From: Bryobacter aggregatus MPL3
GTDB lineage: Bacteria > Acidobacteriota > Terriglobia > Bryobacterales > Bryobacteraceae
NCBI RefSeq assembly: GCF_000702445.1
Contig: NZ_JNIF01000004.1
Coordinates: forward strand, 620,001 to 684,000
DNA: 64,000 nt
Direction of reading: 5' to 3'
This document shows, piece by piece, positions 26,008-34,894 of the stretch (positions are counted from its first letter, which is position 1; every line of letters starts with the position of its first letter). The notes beneath the pieces were generated by a model. The model was given only the letters and a program-made list of their open reading frames with translations, made no database searches and was not told where the DNA came from. The position numbers and the translations under genes are program-made.

Positions 26008-26988
26008 CTAAGTCGTGCGCGGGCGGTAGCCAGGGCGGGCGCGGACTCGCAGCTTCTTTGTCGGGTCGGTGACGATTTCGACAGAGACCTTGCGGAAGCC
26101 CTCATTTGGGTTCGTTTGCGGATAGTAGGTGATGGTGTAGCTGTTGCCTAAGTCCTCGCGGATGGATTCAAAAGCTTCCACCTGCTTCTGCCAGGTTTTG
26201 GCGAAGTAGGCCTTGCCGCCAGTGCGCCCGGCGATGCGGCGGAAGACGCCAGAGGAGATCGGGTCCTTGTTCACCTCTGCCGTCGAGATGACGTAGATCG
26301 GAATGCCTTCATCTTCGGCAACGGCGCGTACATCGTCCGGGGCGACCATCGATCCGTTGTCAGGGCCGTTTGAGAAGACGATGACCACCTTGCGGCCTGG
26401 AACCTTTGCCGCGTCGCGCAGCGTGAGCAGCAGTCCGTTGTAGAGCGCAGAGTCGTCGCCCGCGACTGCTTTGCGCAGGCCGGCGATAGCGAAGTTGCGG
26501 TCGCGTGTCAGATCGGCGGCCCGCGACAGATTGCGCGAGAAGGTGTAGACGGCTACCGAATCTGCCTTGTCGAGGCCACGCACGAAGTCTGCAATGGCGT
26601 CCGAGGCGTAGACGAAGCTGCGGTACATGTAGTTCGAGGTATCGAAGAGTACGAAGACGTTGGTGCCCACAAAAGCGTCTGAGGGCCCTTTCAAGTCGAC
26701 TTCCCGAGTGTTATCGGAGATGCTGAGCGGCTTGGTGGAGCCATCCTCGAGGATCTGAATCGGCGGCCGGTTGCCCTCTGAGAAAGTTGCCAGTTTTTGA
26801 ACAATCCCGTCCTCAAGGATGCGGAAGTCGGTATGTTTCAGGCCATTGACATATTTGCCCTTGGAGTCTGTCACGGTGAAGCTGAGCACCACCATGTCCA
26901 CCTTCACTTTGAAGACGGCGTCCTGGGCATAAATCGTCAGCCCCACCAATGAGGCTGATGCAAGCAAGACTGCAAAAAACTTACGCAT
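26008..26988 (-). CDS. VWFA-related acidobacterial secreted protein
   Basis: 326 residues. A signal peptide (MRKFFAVLLASASLVGLTIYAQ) precedes the N-terminal block typical of the acidobacterial VWFA-related family (VKVDMVVLSFTVTDSKGKYV, GLKHTDFRILEDG, QKLATFSE). The von Willebrand A domain follows from about residue 108; its metal site begins VLFDTSNYM, where the classic DxSxS reads DTSNY. Later blocks (AVYTFSRNLSRAADLT, GDDSALYNGLLLTLRDA, VIVFSNGPDNGS) fit. These exported proteins are presumed to bind proteins or surfaces. The gene starts 5 bp after the stop of the 1108-residue protein, so both are likely one operon. Confidence 0.88.
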   Translation of the reverse strand: MRKFFAVLLASASLVGLTIYAQDAVFKVKVDMVVLSFTVTDSKGKYVNGLKHTDFRILEDGIVQKLATFSEGNRPPIQILEDGSTKPLSISDNTREVDLKGPSDAFVGTNVFVLFDTSNYMYRSFVYASDAIADFVRGLDKADSVAVYTFSRNLSRAADLTRDRNFAIAGLRKAVAGDDSALYNGLLLTLRDAAKVPGRKVVIVFSNGPDNGSMVAPDDVRAVAEDEGIPIYVISTAEVNKDPISSGVFRRIAGRTGGKAYFAKTWQKQVEAFESIREDLGNSYTITYYPQTNPNEGFRKVSVEIVTDPTKKLRVRARPGYRPRTT

Positions 26989-26993
26989 TTGAA

Positions 26994-29900
26994 TTAGAGG
27001 CTCCCCTGTTGCGACTGCTTCGAAGCGTTTCTCATCTCTTGTCCCACCAGGCGCAGACTGCGGAGTAGCGCTGGCCAGTCTTCAAGATGAGTAGCAAAGA
27101 TTTTTTCTACGGTCAGTTTGGTCCACTGTGGCACTTGCAGATTCAATTCCGACGGTTTCATCCCCAACTCATCGGCGAGTGCTGCATAGTAGATATTCGA
27201 AGATTCCCAACTCTCGGCGAGGATGCGGCTGGAATAGCCCATCAAAGTAGGAAAGGTGCGGAGGCTGAGCAACTGTGGCTGGTAGGAGTTCGCCAGAGTC
27301 GGCTTGGGCGTGCCAAAGGATTGGGAAATTGCGGCGACAGAGAGTTCCTGCGGCATGGCCAGCTTGAGGCGGCGGATCTCGGCAATGAGAGGAGAGGACA
27401 TGTCGGAATCGTTTGTCGCAATGAGGTGGAGGCAGAGATTGAAGGACTCTGAAGGAGTGACAAGATCGAGCGCTTCAGAAGCTCGTCCGCTTTCCAGGAG
27501 TGCGTTAACCGCTTCGGTGCGCGCCGGGGGAGCAAAGCGGGCCAGCGCGGCGATGACTTTGGCACGCAGCGCTTCATCGACAGCGCTCTGAGCCAGCAGG
27601 GACTCCCCAGCCCGGTAGTGGAGGCTGGCGAAATGCATCTGGGTTGGTGTGACCCGCCAGTAGCGGGGGACCTTGGAGGCGACAATCATTTGTGGCACCA
27701 GATCTCCCCAAATGAGTGCTTGTTCCCGGGTGGGGATGAGGAAGTTCTGCTCGGCTTCGGCGAGTGCATAGGGCAAACTCACCATCGAGCCCACCAGGCG
27801 GCCCCCTGCCGAGGATGGCCACCCGGAGCCAAAGACTTCAGTGTTGCGCCAGGTCTGATTGGTTCCCAGAACTCCAAGAAAGTCATGGCTGCGGACAAAG
27901 TGCGGATTGGTGAACAGGATCTGCGCGCCGGGCGGAGCATAGTGGATGTAGGCAAACCCAACGAGGGTGTCGCGGAGGAATCCGGTGAGCTGGCCGCGTG
28001 CGTCCTTGAGTTTGACCGGATCGGAGCCAGCCTTATCGAGGATGGCGCGGAAGTTGGTTTTCCGTTCGTTCTCGATGTGTTTGTCCACCCAATAACCGAA
28101 GGCCATCGCGTTGCGTTCTGCGCCGGAAAGCGAACTCCGCGGCGGCTGCTGCTCCACGATGCGGGAGCTCAGACGGTTGACGAGTGCCACGTTCACCTTG
28201 CCTCCGTTCGAGGGGGCGAGCAGGTTCTCGTCGATGTCAAAGATCATCTTCAGGGAAACGAGACGCTGGGCGTCAAAGACCCTGTGCATCTCGGAGACCA
28301 GCGCCCGGTGCGTATCTGCATCGCTCGGGTTGGCGGCGCCAGCAAGGAGGCCGAGCATGGCTTGTTGCGGGTCGGCATTGTCGTCAACACCGGCTGCTTT
28401 CAGAAGATGCTTTACCGAGGTCTTTGCGGCGTCGAACAGCTCCCGCGAATTCTTTGCGGCGGAGATCTGCGTGAGGATCGGGGCCAGGGCCTCGTCGAGA
28501 GGCACGGTCAGCAAGTGATTGCGGTTGAGGATCTGTGTGAGCGATGTGAGGGATTGGAAGATCCCGACGGAATCGGCTTTGAATTGCACGTCGCCAATTC
28601 CATTGAGCGTCTGCGCGGCCGAAAGGTACTGCAGAATCGATTGTTCACTCAGTTCCGGCATTTCTGCGAAGGCGGAATATTGGTGACCATAAACCTTCCA
28701 ATCCTTGAGCAGCCGGTCCACGGCGGCAGGACTCAGTGGAATCTGGCGATTGCGGTTTACATCACTGAGGCTCAGGAACATCCGCAAGGGCTCGTTGTCG
28801 ACCGCCTTGCGCGAGAGTGCGAAAAGCGCCTCGAGCAAGTCGTCGGGAGATTTCCAGTTCTGGGCGCTTTTGGTGAGCTTGCCGTCGTACTTGCCATGCG
28901 GATGGTTGATGAAGAGTGTCCGCCAGTTTTCGACACTGCCTGGTATATGCGGTTTTCCGTTGGGCTCCAGCCGGAGACGGGAGGTGAGCAACATCAGGTC
29001 TGTGGAGGCGCGGAAGACGGGCCGCGCCGGTCCGGGGGAGGTGACTTTACCCCGCAGACCAACATAGAAGCGGCGCAGACGAGTGGGCTCGGTCAAATAG
29101 TCGAGGGTGGGACCGGAGATACGGGACAGAGATTCAAAATAGGCCGCGACCCAACCGTCGTCTTTGGCAATGAGTTTTTCGAGGAAGGCTGGACCATTGT
29201 CCGGATGTGCGCCGACGAGTTCCACCCAAACCGATGCGGAACGGGGATCTCCGGGAACAGCGACTTTCCCATTGCGAATCTGGAGCATGCCACCGAAGAA
29301 ATCGAGCACGTGGGAAAAGGCGCGCAGGCGCTGGACGGGCATGGCGGTTTTGAGGTCTTCGGCCGTGGACGGATCTAACTTCGATAGTCCAAGATAGAGG
29401 CGGCAAAGCTGTGGGTCGGACATGAACTGCTCAATAAAGAGCTGTTCCGGTTTGTCTTTCTCCTTGGCCCCGCTCCAATAAGTGGGCCCATAGAGCACGG
29501 TGACTTTGGTGGGCTTGTAATCGTAGTTGAACGGTTTGCCTGTTTTGAGCGCCATCTCGAGCGCGGCGAGCGGAAAGCCGGAATCGATGGTGAGAAAGGC
29601 GCGGGAGGCGTTGACGGTCTCGAGCACAAGATCACCGCCACAGGCGCCGCGCATGCGATAGCCCAAAACTTTCAGTAGTTCGCCTGTTTGGGCGGAGTCG
29701 CATTGTTCGATCAGAATGTGCTGGTCTTTGGAAAGCTTTTCGAGTTCTTTGGCCTGAGAGAGATAGCGGTAGATGAGTTTGAGGTATTCCGTCTGGACGA
29801 GACCTTCGTTGTTGCCGGCAGCCTGGTAGCCATTGGTAACGATGTTGCGCGCCAGTGCTCCGAGCAGATCATCCGGAGTGAGGTCGGGGGAGAGGGCCGC

Positions 29901-30320
29901 CATGCGGGAAAAACTGCGGATGGGACCAGGAATTTCGCTGATGCCTGTACTCACGGCGGCGCGGGGCGACGTCGTGAAATTAAAATCAGTACCACCTGCA
30001 GCGTGATATTGATTCAAATTTCGCTCGACTGCCGGCTTGTTGCCGTCAAGAAGGGAGAGTACGACGAGTCGCTTTAAGGCCTGCCTCTTCACATTGGGGT
30101 CGGGATGGGAGGCGAGTTTCTCGTAGGCCGCAGCCGCAGCGGGCTGCCGGCGGCGTTCGAGAAACTCTGCGTAGGCCAAGCCGCCATCGGCTTGATACTC
30201 CTTTTCGGCCGCCGCGATCTGGCCAGAAAGTTCCAATTCGCGGCCACGTCGAATATCGCCTGAAAGCACCGTCGCAGAGAACAAAGCCACGGAGCAAATA
30301 ATGGAGCAATGAGAGCGCAC
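26994..30320 (-). CDS. Uncharacterised large secreted protein, 1108 residues
   Basis: Starts with GTG at 30320 after a strong AAGGAGG six bases upstream. A hydrophobic N-terminus (SIICSVALFSATVLSG) suggests export. Residues 20-110 look like helical TPR/HEAT-type repeats (ELELSGQIAAAEKEYQ, AEFLERRRQPAAAAAYEKLA). The rest is mostly helical, with no motif I recognise, few cysteines and several Pro/Gly-rich loops; a segment near 770-900 (GFAYIHYAPPGAQILFTNPHF, VSLPYALAEAEQNFL) is more beta-like. No catalytic signature is apparent. It is coupled to the VWFA gene (5-bp gap), so the two may act together at the cell surface; that is inference. Confidence 0.8.
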   Translation of the reverse strand: MRSHCSIICSVALFSATVLSGDIRRGRELELSGQIAAAEKEYQADGGLAYAEFLERRRQPAAAAAYEKLASHPDPNVKRQALKRLVVLSLLDGNKPAVERNLNQYHAAGGTDFNFTTSPRAAVSTGISEIPGPIRSFSRMAALSPDLTPDDLLGALARNIVTNGYQAAGNNEGLVQTEYLKLIYRYLSQAKELEKLSKDQHILIEQCDSAQTGELLKVLGYRMRGACGGDLVLETVNASRAFLTIDSGFPLAALEMALKTGKPFNYDYKPTKVTVLYGPTYWSGAKEKDKPEQLFIEQFMSDPQLCRLYLGLSKLDPSTAEDLKTAMPVQRLRAFSHVLDFFGGMLQIRNGKVAVPGDPRSASVWVELVGAHPDNGPAFLEKLIAKDDGWVAAYFESLSRISGPTLDYLTEPTRLRRFYVGLRGKVTSPGPARPVFRASTDLMLLTSRLRLEPNGKPHIPGSVENWRTLFINHPHGKYDGKLTKSAQNWKSPDDLLEALFALSRKAVDNEPLRMFLSLSDVNRNRQIPLSPAAVDRLLKDWKVYGHQYSAFAEMPELSEQSILQYLSAAQTLNGIGDVQFKADSVGIFQSLTSLTQILNRNHLLTVPLDEALAPILTQISAAKNSRELFDAAKTSVKHLLKAAGVDDNADPQQAMLGLLAGAANPSDADTHRALVSEMHRVFDAQRLVSLKMIFDIDENLLAPSNGGKVNVALVNRLSSRIVEQQPPRSSLSGAERNAMAFGYWVDKHIENERKTNFRAILDKAGSDPVKLKDARGQLTGFLRDTLVGFAYIHYAPPGAQILFTNPHFVRSHDFLGVLGTNQTWRNTEVFGSGWPSSAGGRLVGSMVSLPYALAEAEQNFLIPTREQALIWGDLVPQMIVASKVPRYWRVTPTQMHFASLHYRAGESLLAQSAVDEALRAKVIAALARFAPPARTEAVNALLESGRASEALDLVTPSESFNLCLHLIATNDSDMSSPLIAEIRRLKLAMPQELSVAAISQSFGTPKPTLANSYQPQLLSLRTFPTLMGYSSRILAESWESSNIYYAALADELGMKPSELNLQVPQWTKLTVEKIFATHLEDWPALLRSLRLVGQEMRNASKQSQQGSL

Positions 30321-30403
30321 TGCAGACCTCCTTGCGATTGAGTGAGTGTTACTGTATCACTGTTTCTCGCACTACGTGGTGGGTGCCGGATTCGGATGAT
30401 TTG

Positions 30404-31171
30404 TTACGCGCGTACTCGCAGGACTGCCTCGGAGAGCGCAGTTTTATAGAGTCCAGAGTCTGCGCCATACGAGAGAACGTGGAAGCCTGCCGCACGCCAA
30501 TCCGCCAATTGTAGCGGAGTGCCGGGTTGGATCGCAGCAGCTTTTCCATGTTTGTTCGCCGCCTGGACGACAGTCCGCAGTGCCGCCTGGAAATCGGGGT
30601 TGTCGAATTGTGCCAGGATGCCCATATTCGCCGTGAGATCGTAATGTCCGATCCAGATGACGTCGACGCCTGGGGTGGCCGCGATGGCATCGACATTCGC
30701 CAGTCCTTCGGGGGATTCAATCTGACAGATGACGGTGGTGTTGGAGTCTGAGTAAGCCAGATATTCGGTCGGGTTCGGAGCAATGTAATTGTTGTGTGCG
30801 TGGCCAAGCCCGAGACCACGATGACCGTTGGGCGGATACTTGACAGCGTCAACGATTCGAGCGGCCTGGGCGGCAGTCTTCACGTTCGGGAGCATCACTC
30901 CGAGAGCGCCGCTGTCCATCACACGGGCCAGGAAGTGGTACTTGTCCTCGGGGACGCGCACAAAGGGCGCGAAGCTGCAGCCGTGGGACCAGGCGAGCAG
31001 GTCGGCAATGCGATCGACATCGAAGCCGGAGTGCTCCATGTCATATACGACAAAGTCAAGATCAGCCGATTCGAGGATGCGCGGTAAGCCGCGCGAGGCA
31101 AATTCCCAGACCATGTGTCCGACGGGAATACGGCCTTGACGGAGGACTTGTTGGAAGCGATTGGGTTTCAT
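30404..31171 (-). CDS. HpcH/HpaI-family aldolase
   Basis: 255 residues from ATG 31171, which overlaps the stop of the upstream dehydrogenase in an ATGA. Family phrases: FVVYDMEHSGFDVD, PNGHRGLGLGHAHN, the metal Glu in ICQIESPEGLANVD and Asp in the VIWIGHYDLTANMG block, and QPGTPLQLADWRAAGFHVLSYG. Members cleave 2-keto-3-deoxy sugar acids or 4-hydroxy-2-oxo acids, releasing pyruvate, with a divalent metal. Its coupling to a 2-hydroxyacid dehydrogenase suggests a sugar-acid or hydroxy-acid catabolic pair; the substrate is not evident. Confidence 0.88.
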   Translation of the reverse strand: MKPNRFQQVLRQGRIPVGHMVWEFASRGLPRILESADLDFVVYDMEHSGFDVDRIADLLAWSHGCSFAPFVRVPEDKYHFLARVMDSGALGVMLPNVKTAAQAARIVDAVKYPPNGHRGLGLGHAHNNYIAPNPTEYLAYSDSNTTVICQIESPEGLANVDAIAATPGVDVIWIGHYDLTANMGILAQFDNPDFQAALRTVVQAANKHGKAAAIQPGTPLQLADWRAAGFHVLSYGADSGLYKTALSEAVLRVRA

Positions 31172-32217
31172 CGAGAGAAGGATCCTTTTTCGAGTTTTGC
31201 CTGGAAGAGTGGGTGATCGATCACGTCGCGATTGACGATGCCGCCGGGGAGCCGGCCTTGGGCGATCGCAAGCAGATTGGCACAGGATTCCCGCGAGTTG
31301 TCGCGCGCGAGTTCTTCGGTCCAGGCGAGGCTGTGGGGCGCGAGAATGACATTGCGGCAATTGCGAATGGGGGCGTCGAGCGGGAGCGGTTCGGTCTCGA
31401 AAACATCGAGACCGGCTCCAGCGATCCAATCCTCCCGCAACGCTTCGGTGAGCGCCGCTTCGTCGACGAGCGGACCTCGCGCGGTATTGATCAGGAAAGC
31501 TGTCCGCTTCATCAGCTTTAGCATGTCGCGGCTCACAATGCCTTTGGTGCCGGCACTGAGCGAGCAATTGACGCAGAGGAAGTCGCTCTCCCGGAATAAG
31601 TCGGGAAGGCTCACCATTTCTACGCCGAGTTTTCTGGCCGCTGCGGCAGAGGCGAAAGGATCTGTGGCGATCATCCGGCCAAAGCCGAGGGAACTCGACA
31701 TGCGAAACATCTCGCCGGCAATGTTGCCAAGTCCAATCGAGCCCAGCGTTCGTCCGGCGATATTCCTGCCGAGGCCGGGCAGGGAAGATCGCCAGCGTCC
31801 GCTCTCGACGATTTTATGTTGGGTGACGAGCTTGAGGCTGCAGGCGAAGATGAGTGCGATGGCCGCTTCGGCAACGGGCCGCCGCACGGCGTTGGGCGTG
31901 ATGGCGAGCATGATGCCCGCGTCAGTGAGCGCCTCGGTGTCAATGCGGTCGTAGCCGACACCCCAGCGCGAGACGACCGCGAGTCTGCGTAAGCCAGTGA
32001 GATTCGTTCGATTCAGGCGAGTGGCCAATGCCAGAATGCCGTCATATTGATCCAGTTGCGCGGCGGTGGGGGTATCCTCTTCTGCGAAGGGCATCAGTTC
32101 AAATTGGAGACTTGGATGCTGCGCACAAATCTCTTCGATGGCGGCCTCGTAGTGGCCTTTGGCGTCGACGGCGAAATCATGAGACACGCCGATCGTGAAG
32201 CTTTTCGTTACCGACAT
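31168..32217 (-). CDS. D-2-hydroxyacid dehydrogenase (phosphoglycerate dehydrogenase-like)
   Basis: 349 residues. The Rossmann dinucleotide loop is LGSIGLGNIAGEM near 150-165, followed by the acidic IATDPFA strand end. Catalytic residues of the family are visible: Arg in INTARGPLVDEAAL, Glu in LDVFETEPLP and His in LAPHSLAWTEEL. SRWGVGYDRIDTEAL and TPNAVRRPVAEAAIALI are family blocks. It would reduce a 2-oxo acid or oxidise the D-2-hydroxy acid with NAD(P). There is no ACT domain, so it is not a typical regulated SerA. The next gene downstream (HpaI aldolase) is coupled; the divergent PSD1 gene starts 28 bp away. Confidence 0.9.
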   Translation of the reverse strand: MSVTKSFTIGVSHDFAVDAKGHYEAAIEEICAQHPSLQFELMPFAEEDTPTAAQLDQYDGILALATRLNRTNLTGLRRLAVVSRWGVGYDRIDTEALTDAGIMLAITPNAVRRPVAEAAIALIFACSLKLVTQHKIVESGRWRSSLPGLGRNIAGRTLGSIGLGNIAGEMFRMSSSLGFGRMIATDPFASAAAARKLGVEMVSLPDLFRESDFLCVNCSLSAGTKGIVSRDMLKLMKRTAFLINTARGPLVDEAALTEALREDWIAGAGLDVFETEPLPLDAPIRNCRNVILAPHSLAWTEELARDNSRESCANLLAIAQGRLPGGIVNRDVIDHPLFQAKLEKGSFSR

Positions 32218-32245
32218 GGGTTAATGGAAGTATAGAATCAAGGCA

Positions 32246-34888
32246 ATGCGTTGGATCGTGATTCTGACCGGGACCATTGTATGCGCAAGTGCGCAGGACA
32301 AACGAGAGCTTGTCGAACAGTTCGAGATGAAAGTGCGGCCCATTCTCGCGAAGAGTTGCTATGGCTGTCATACGCAAGCCGCCATGGGCGGGCTGCGGAT
32401 GGATTCGCGGGAAGGGTTGTTGCAGGGTGGGAAGTCTGGAGCTGCGGTGGTGGAAGGGAAACCGGAAGCCAGCTTATTGATCCAAGCCATCGAGCAAACG
32501 CATGACAAATTGAAGATGCCTCCGTCGGGCAAGCTGCCACAGACGGAGATCGACTTGATCGCGAAGTGGGTGCGGGACGGAGCGGTGTATCCGGAGAGGA
32601 TGCAAAAGGCAGCGCCTGCGGGCGCCGAGGTCGAACTCACCGCGGAGCAACGCGCGTTCTGGAGTTTTCAGCCGGTTCGCAAAGTGAGTCCTCCCGCGGT
32701 GAAGAATGAGAAGTGGGCGCGGACGCCGATCGATCGATTCATCCTGGCGCGTCTGGAGAAGGATGGCGTTGCTCCGTCCAAGGCCGCGGATCGCCGCACG
32801 CTGCTGCGCCGCGCGACCTTTGATCTGACTGGATTGCCGCCGACACCCGCGGAGACCAAAGCTTTTGTGGACGATCCGTCGCCCAAAGCCTGGGAGAAGG
32901 TGATCGATCGTTTGCTTGCCTCGCCGCATTATGGCGAGCGCTGGGGCCGCTACTGGCTAGACGTTGCCCGCTATGCCGATGACAAGCTGAACTCAACCCA
33001 GGATGAGCCGTATCCGAACGCGTTCCGGTATCGCAACTGGGTGATCGATGCCTTCAATCGCGACTTACCCTACAACCAGTTTGTAAAGGCGCAGATCGCA
33101 GGAGATCTGATGCCGTCCAAGGACCCGAATCAGTTTGCCGCAGGGACCGGATTCTTTGCGTTGAGTCCGGAAATGCAGGATGAACGTGTCGATGCTCTGA
33201 CACGTGGATTCCTGGGTCTGACGGTAGCTTGCGCGCAGTGCCACGATCATAAGTTCGATCCGATTCCGACCAAGGATTTTTATTCGCTGCAGGGGATCTT
33301 GAACTCGAGCGAACTGCATGAAACGCCGCTCGCCGATGCCGAGGTCGTCAAGACTTATGCCGCGCAGAAGAAGGACATGGAGATTGTCGAGAAGCGGGTG
33401 AAGGATTTCTATGAGAACCAGTCCCGGATTCTTGGGGATGTTCTTGGCTCCCAGACCGCGACTTATCTGATGGGGACGCAGGGCTATGGCGACCTCAAGA
33501 GTCTCGACGAGGAGACGCTGACGCGCTGGAAGAAGTATGTGGAGAGCGATCGGATCTATCATCCCTTTCTGAATCAGTTCCGGCTGCTGGCGAAGGCGAA
33601 AGCGCCTGAGGCCGAACTGCGGAAAGAGGCGGAGAAGTTTGAGTTGACGGTGCTCGCCGTCAATGAAGAGAAGAAGCTGGTGGATGAGAAGAACAAGGTT
33701 CTTCTTGGCGTGGACCCGACGCGAAACGATCTTTCTCAAACCCAACTGGTGGCGATGGATCGCGACAAGATTGTGTTGTGGCGCGATCTGTTTGAGCGAT
33801 CGATTACCGACGCGGGCGGTGGATTCCGTTACAACACCGGCGTGATGTACTACGGGAAGGGAACGATCGAACGCTTTCTCGGTGGCGCCTGGAAAGCTTA
33901 TCTCGACGACCAGACGAAGCTGGAGCAGGCCAAGCGCAAGGCCTTGCCCGAACAGTATGCCTTCCTCCAGACTCTCTCTGATAAGGAGAAGCCTGCGGAT
34001 ATGAAGATCTATGTGCGCGGGGATCGGAACAACCAGGGGGATCTTGCGCCTCGGCGTTTCCTCGCGATTCTGAGCGGCAAGGATCGCGCGCTCTTCCATC
34101 AGGGAAGTGGGCGGCTACAACTGGCGGAAGCGATGGTAGACCCCTCCAATCCACTCACTCCGCGCGTGATCGTGAATCGAGTGTGGCAGCAACACTTTGG
34201 CCGTGGGATTGTTGCGACTCCCAGTAACTTTGGGCAGCTTGGGGAACGGCCCACGCACCCGGAGTTACTGGACTATCTTGCCGCGACCTTTGTCGAAGGT
34301 GGTTGGAGCTTGAAGAAGCTGCACAAGGCGATTCTGATGAGTACAACCTATGGACTGTCGGTGGAAACGGTAGAGGCGAACCTCAATAAGGACCCGGACA
34401 ACAAGCTGTTCTGGCGTGCGAACCGGCGTCGCGTAGATGCTGAGACCTTACGCGATTCCTTGTTGTTTGCCTCCGGGGAACTGGATCTCACGCCGGTGGT
34501 GGCAGCCAAGCCGCAGAAGCTGGATGATGACAAGAATGCAAGGCGTACGGTGTACGGATTCATTAGCCGCCGTAAGGTGGACGGGATGCTGGCGCTGTTT
34601 GACTTCCCCAATCCGCAGGCGACCAGCGAGAGCCGCATGTCGACTCTGGTGCCACCGCAGCGCCTGTTTCTGATGAATAGTCCGTTTGTGGAGAGCCGTG
34701 CGACCGCACTGTCGAAGAGGCTGAGTGGGACCGAAGAAGAGAAGGTGAAGCAGGCTTATCGCATTCTCTATTGCCGGGAGCCGGACGCGACGGAGCTCAA
34801 GCTTGGCGTGCAGTTTCTGGGTGGCGCCGATTGGACGCAGTATGCCCGCGTGCTGTTGGGCTCGAACGAATTCTTGTTTGTGAACTGA
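32246..34888 (+). CDS. PSD1-type cytochrome c domain protein with DUF1549 and DUF1553 (second copy)
   Basis: 880 residues. A signal peptide (to about 17) is followed by CYGCH at 38-42, the DUF1549 domain (about 155-365) with CAQCHDHKFDPIPT at 329, a lysine/glutamate-rich helical region (about 370-520; the corresponding part of the copy at 2411 is shorter) and DUF1553 to the end (ATPSNFGQLGERPTHPELL, KLHKAILMSTTYG, FDFPNPQATSE). The two copies share domain order but are clearly diverged, so this is not a recent duplication. The DUF1501 partner begins 6 bp after the stop. A TATAGA box lies 9 nt before the ATG. Confidence 0.92.
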   Translation: MRWIVILTGTIVCASAQDKRELVEQFEMKVRPILAKSCYGCHTQAAMGGLRMDSREGLLQGGKSGAAVVEGKPEASLLIQAIEQTHDKLKMPPSGKLPQTEIDLIAKWVRDGAVYPERMQKAAPAGAEVELTAEQRAFWSFQPVRKVSPPAVKNEKWARTPIDRFILARLEKDGVAPSKAADRRTLLRRATFDLTGLPPTPAETKAFVDDPSPKAWEKVIDRLLASPHYGERWGRYWLDVARYADDKLNSTQDEPYPNAFRYRNWVIDAFNRDLPYNQFVKAQIAGDLMPSKDPNQFAAGTGFFALSPEMQDERVDALTRGFLGLTVACAQCHDHKFDPIPTKDFYSLQGILNSSELHETPLADAEVVKTYAAQKKDMEIVEKRVKDFYENQSRILGDVLGSQTATYLMGTQGYGDLKSLDEETLTRWKKYVESDRIYHPFLNQFRLLAKAKAPEAELRKEAEKFELTVLAVNEEKKLVDEKNKVLLGVDPTRNDLSQTQLVAMDRDKIVLWRDLFERSITDAGGGFRYNTGVMYYGKGTIERFLGGAWKAYLDDQTKLEQAKRKALPEQYAFLQTLSDKEKPADMKIYVRGDRNNQGDLAPRRFLAILSGKDRALFHQGSGRLQLAEAMVDPSNPLTPRVIVNRVWQQHFGRGIVATPSNFGQLGERPTHPELLDYLAATFVEGGWSLKKLHKAILMSTTYGLSVETVEANLNKDPDNKLFWRANRRRVDAETLRDSLLFASGELDLTPVVAAKPQKLDDDKNARRTVYGFISRRKVDGMLALFDFPNPQATSESRMSTLVPPQRLFLMNSPFVESRATALSKRLSGTEEEKVKQAYRILYCREPDATELKLGVQFLGGADWTQYARVLLGSNEFLFVN

Positions 34889-34894
34889 GAGGGA

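Noticed and set aside
27618-29378. Plus-strand open frame of 586 codons opposite the 1108-residue protein
   Set aside because: The minus frame has a signal peptide, a perfect ribosome site and an operon partner; the plus frame has none of these.
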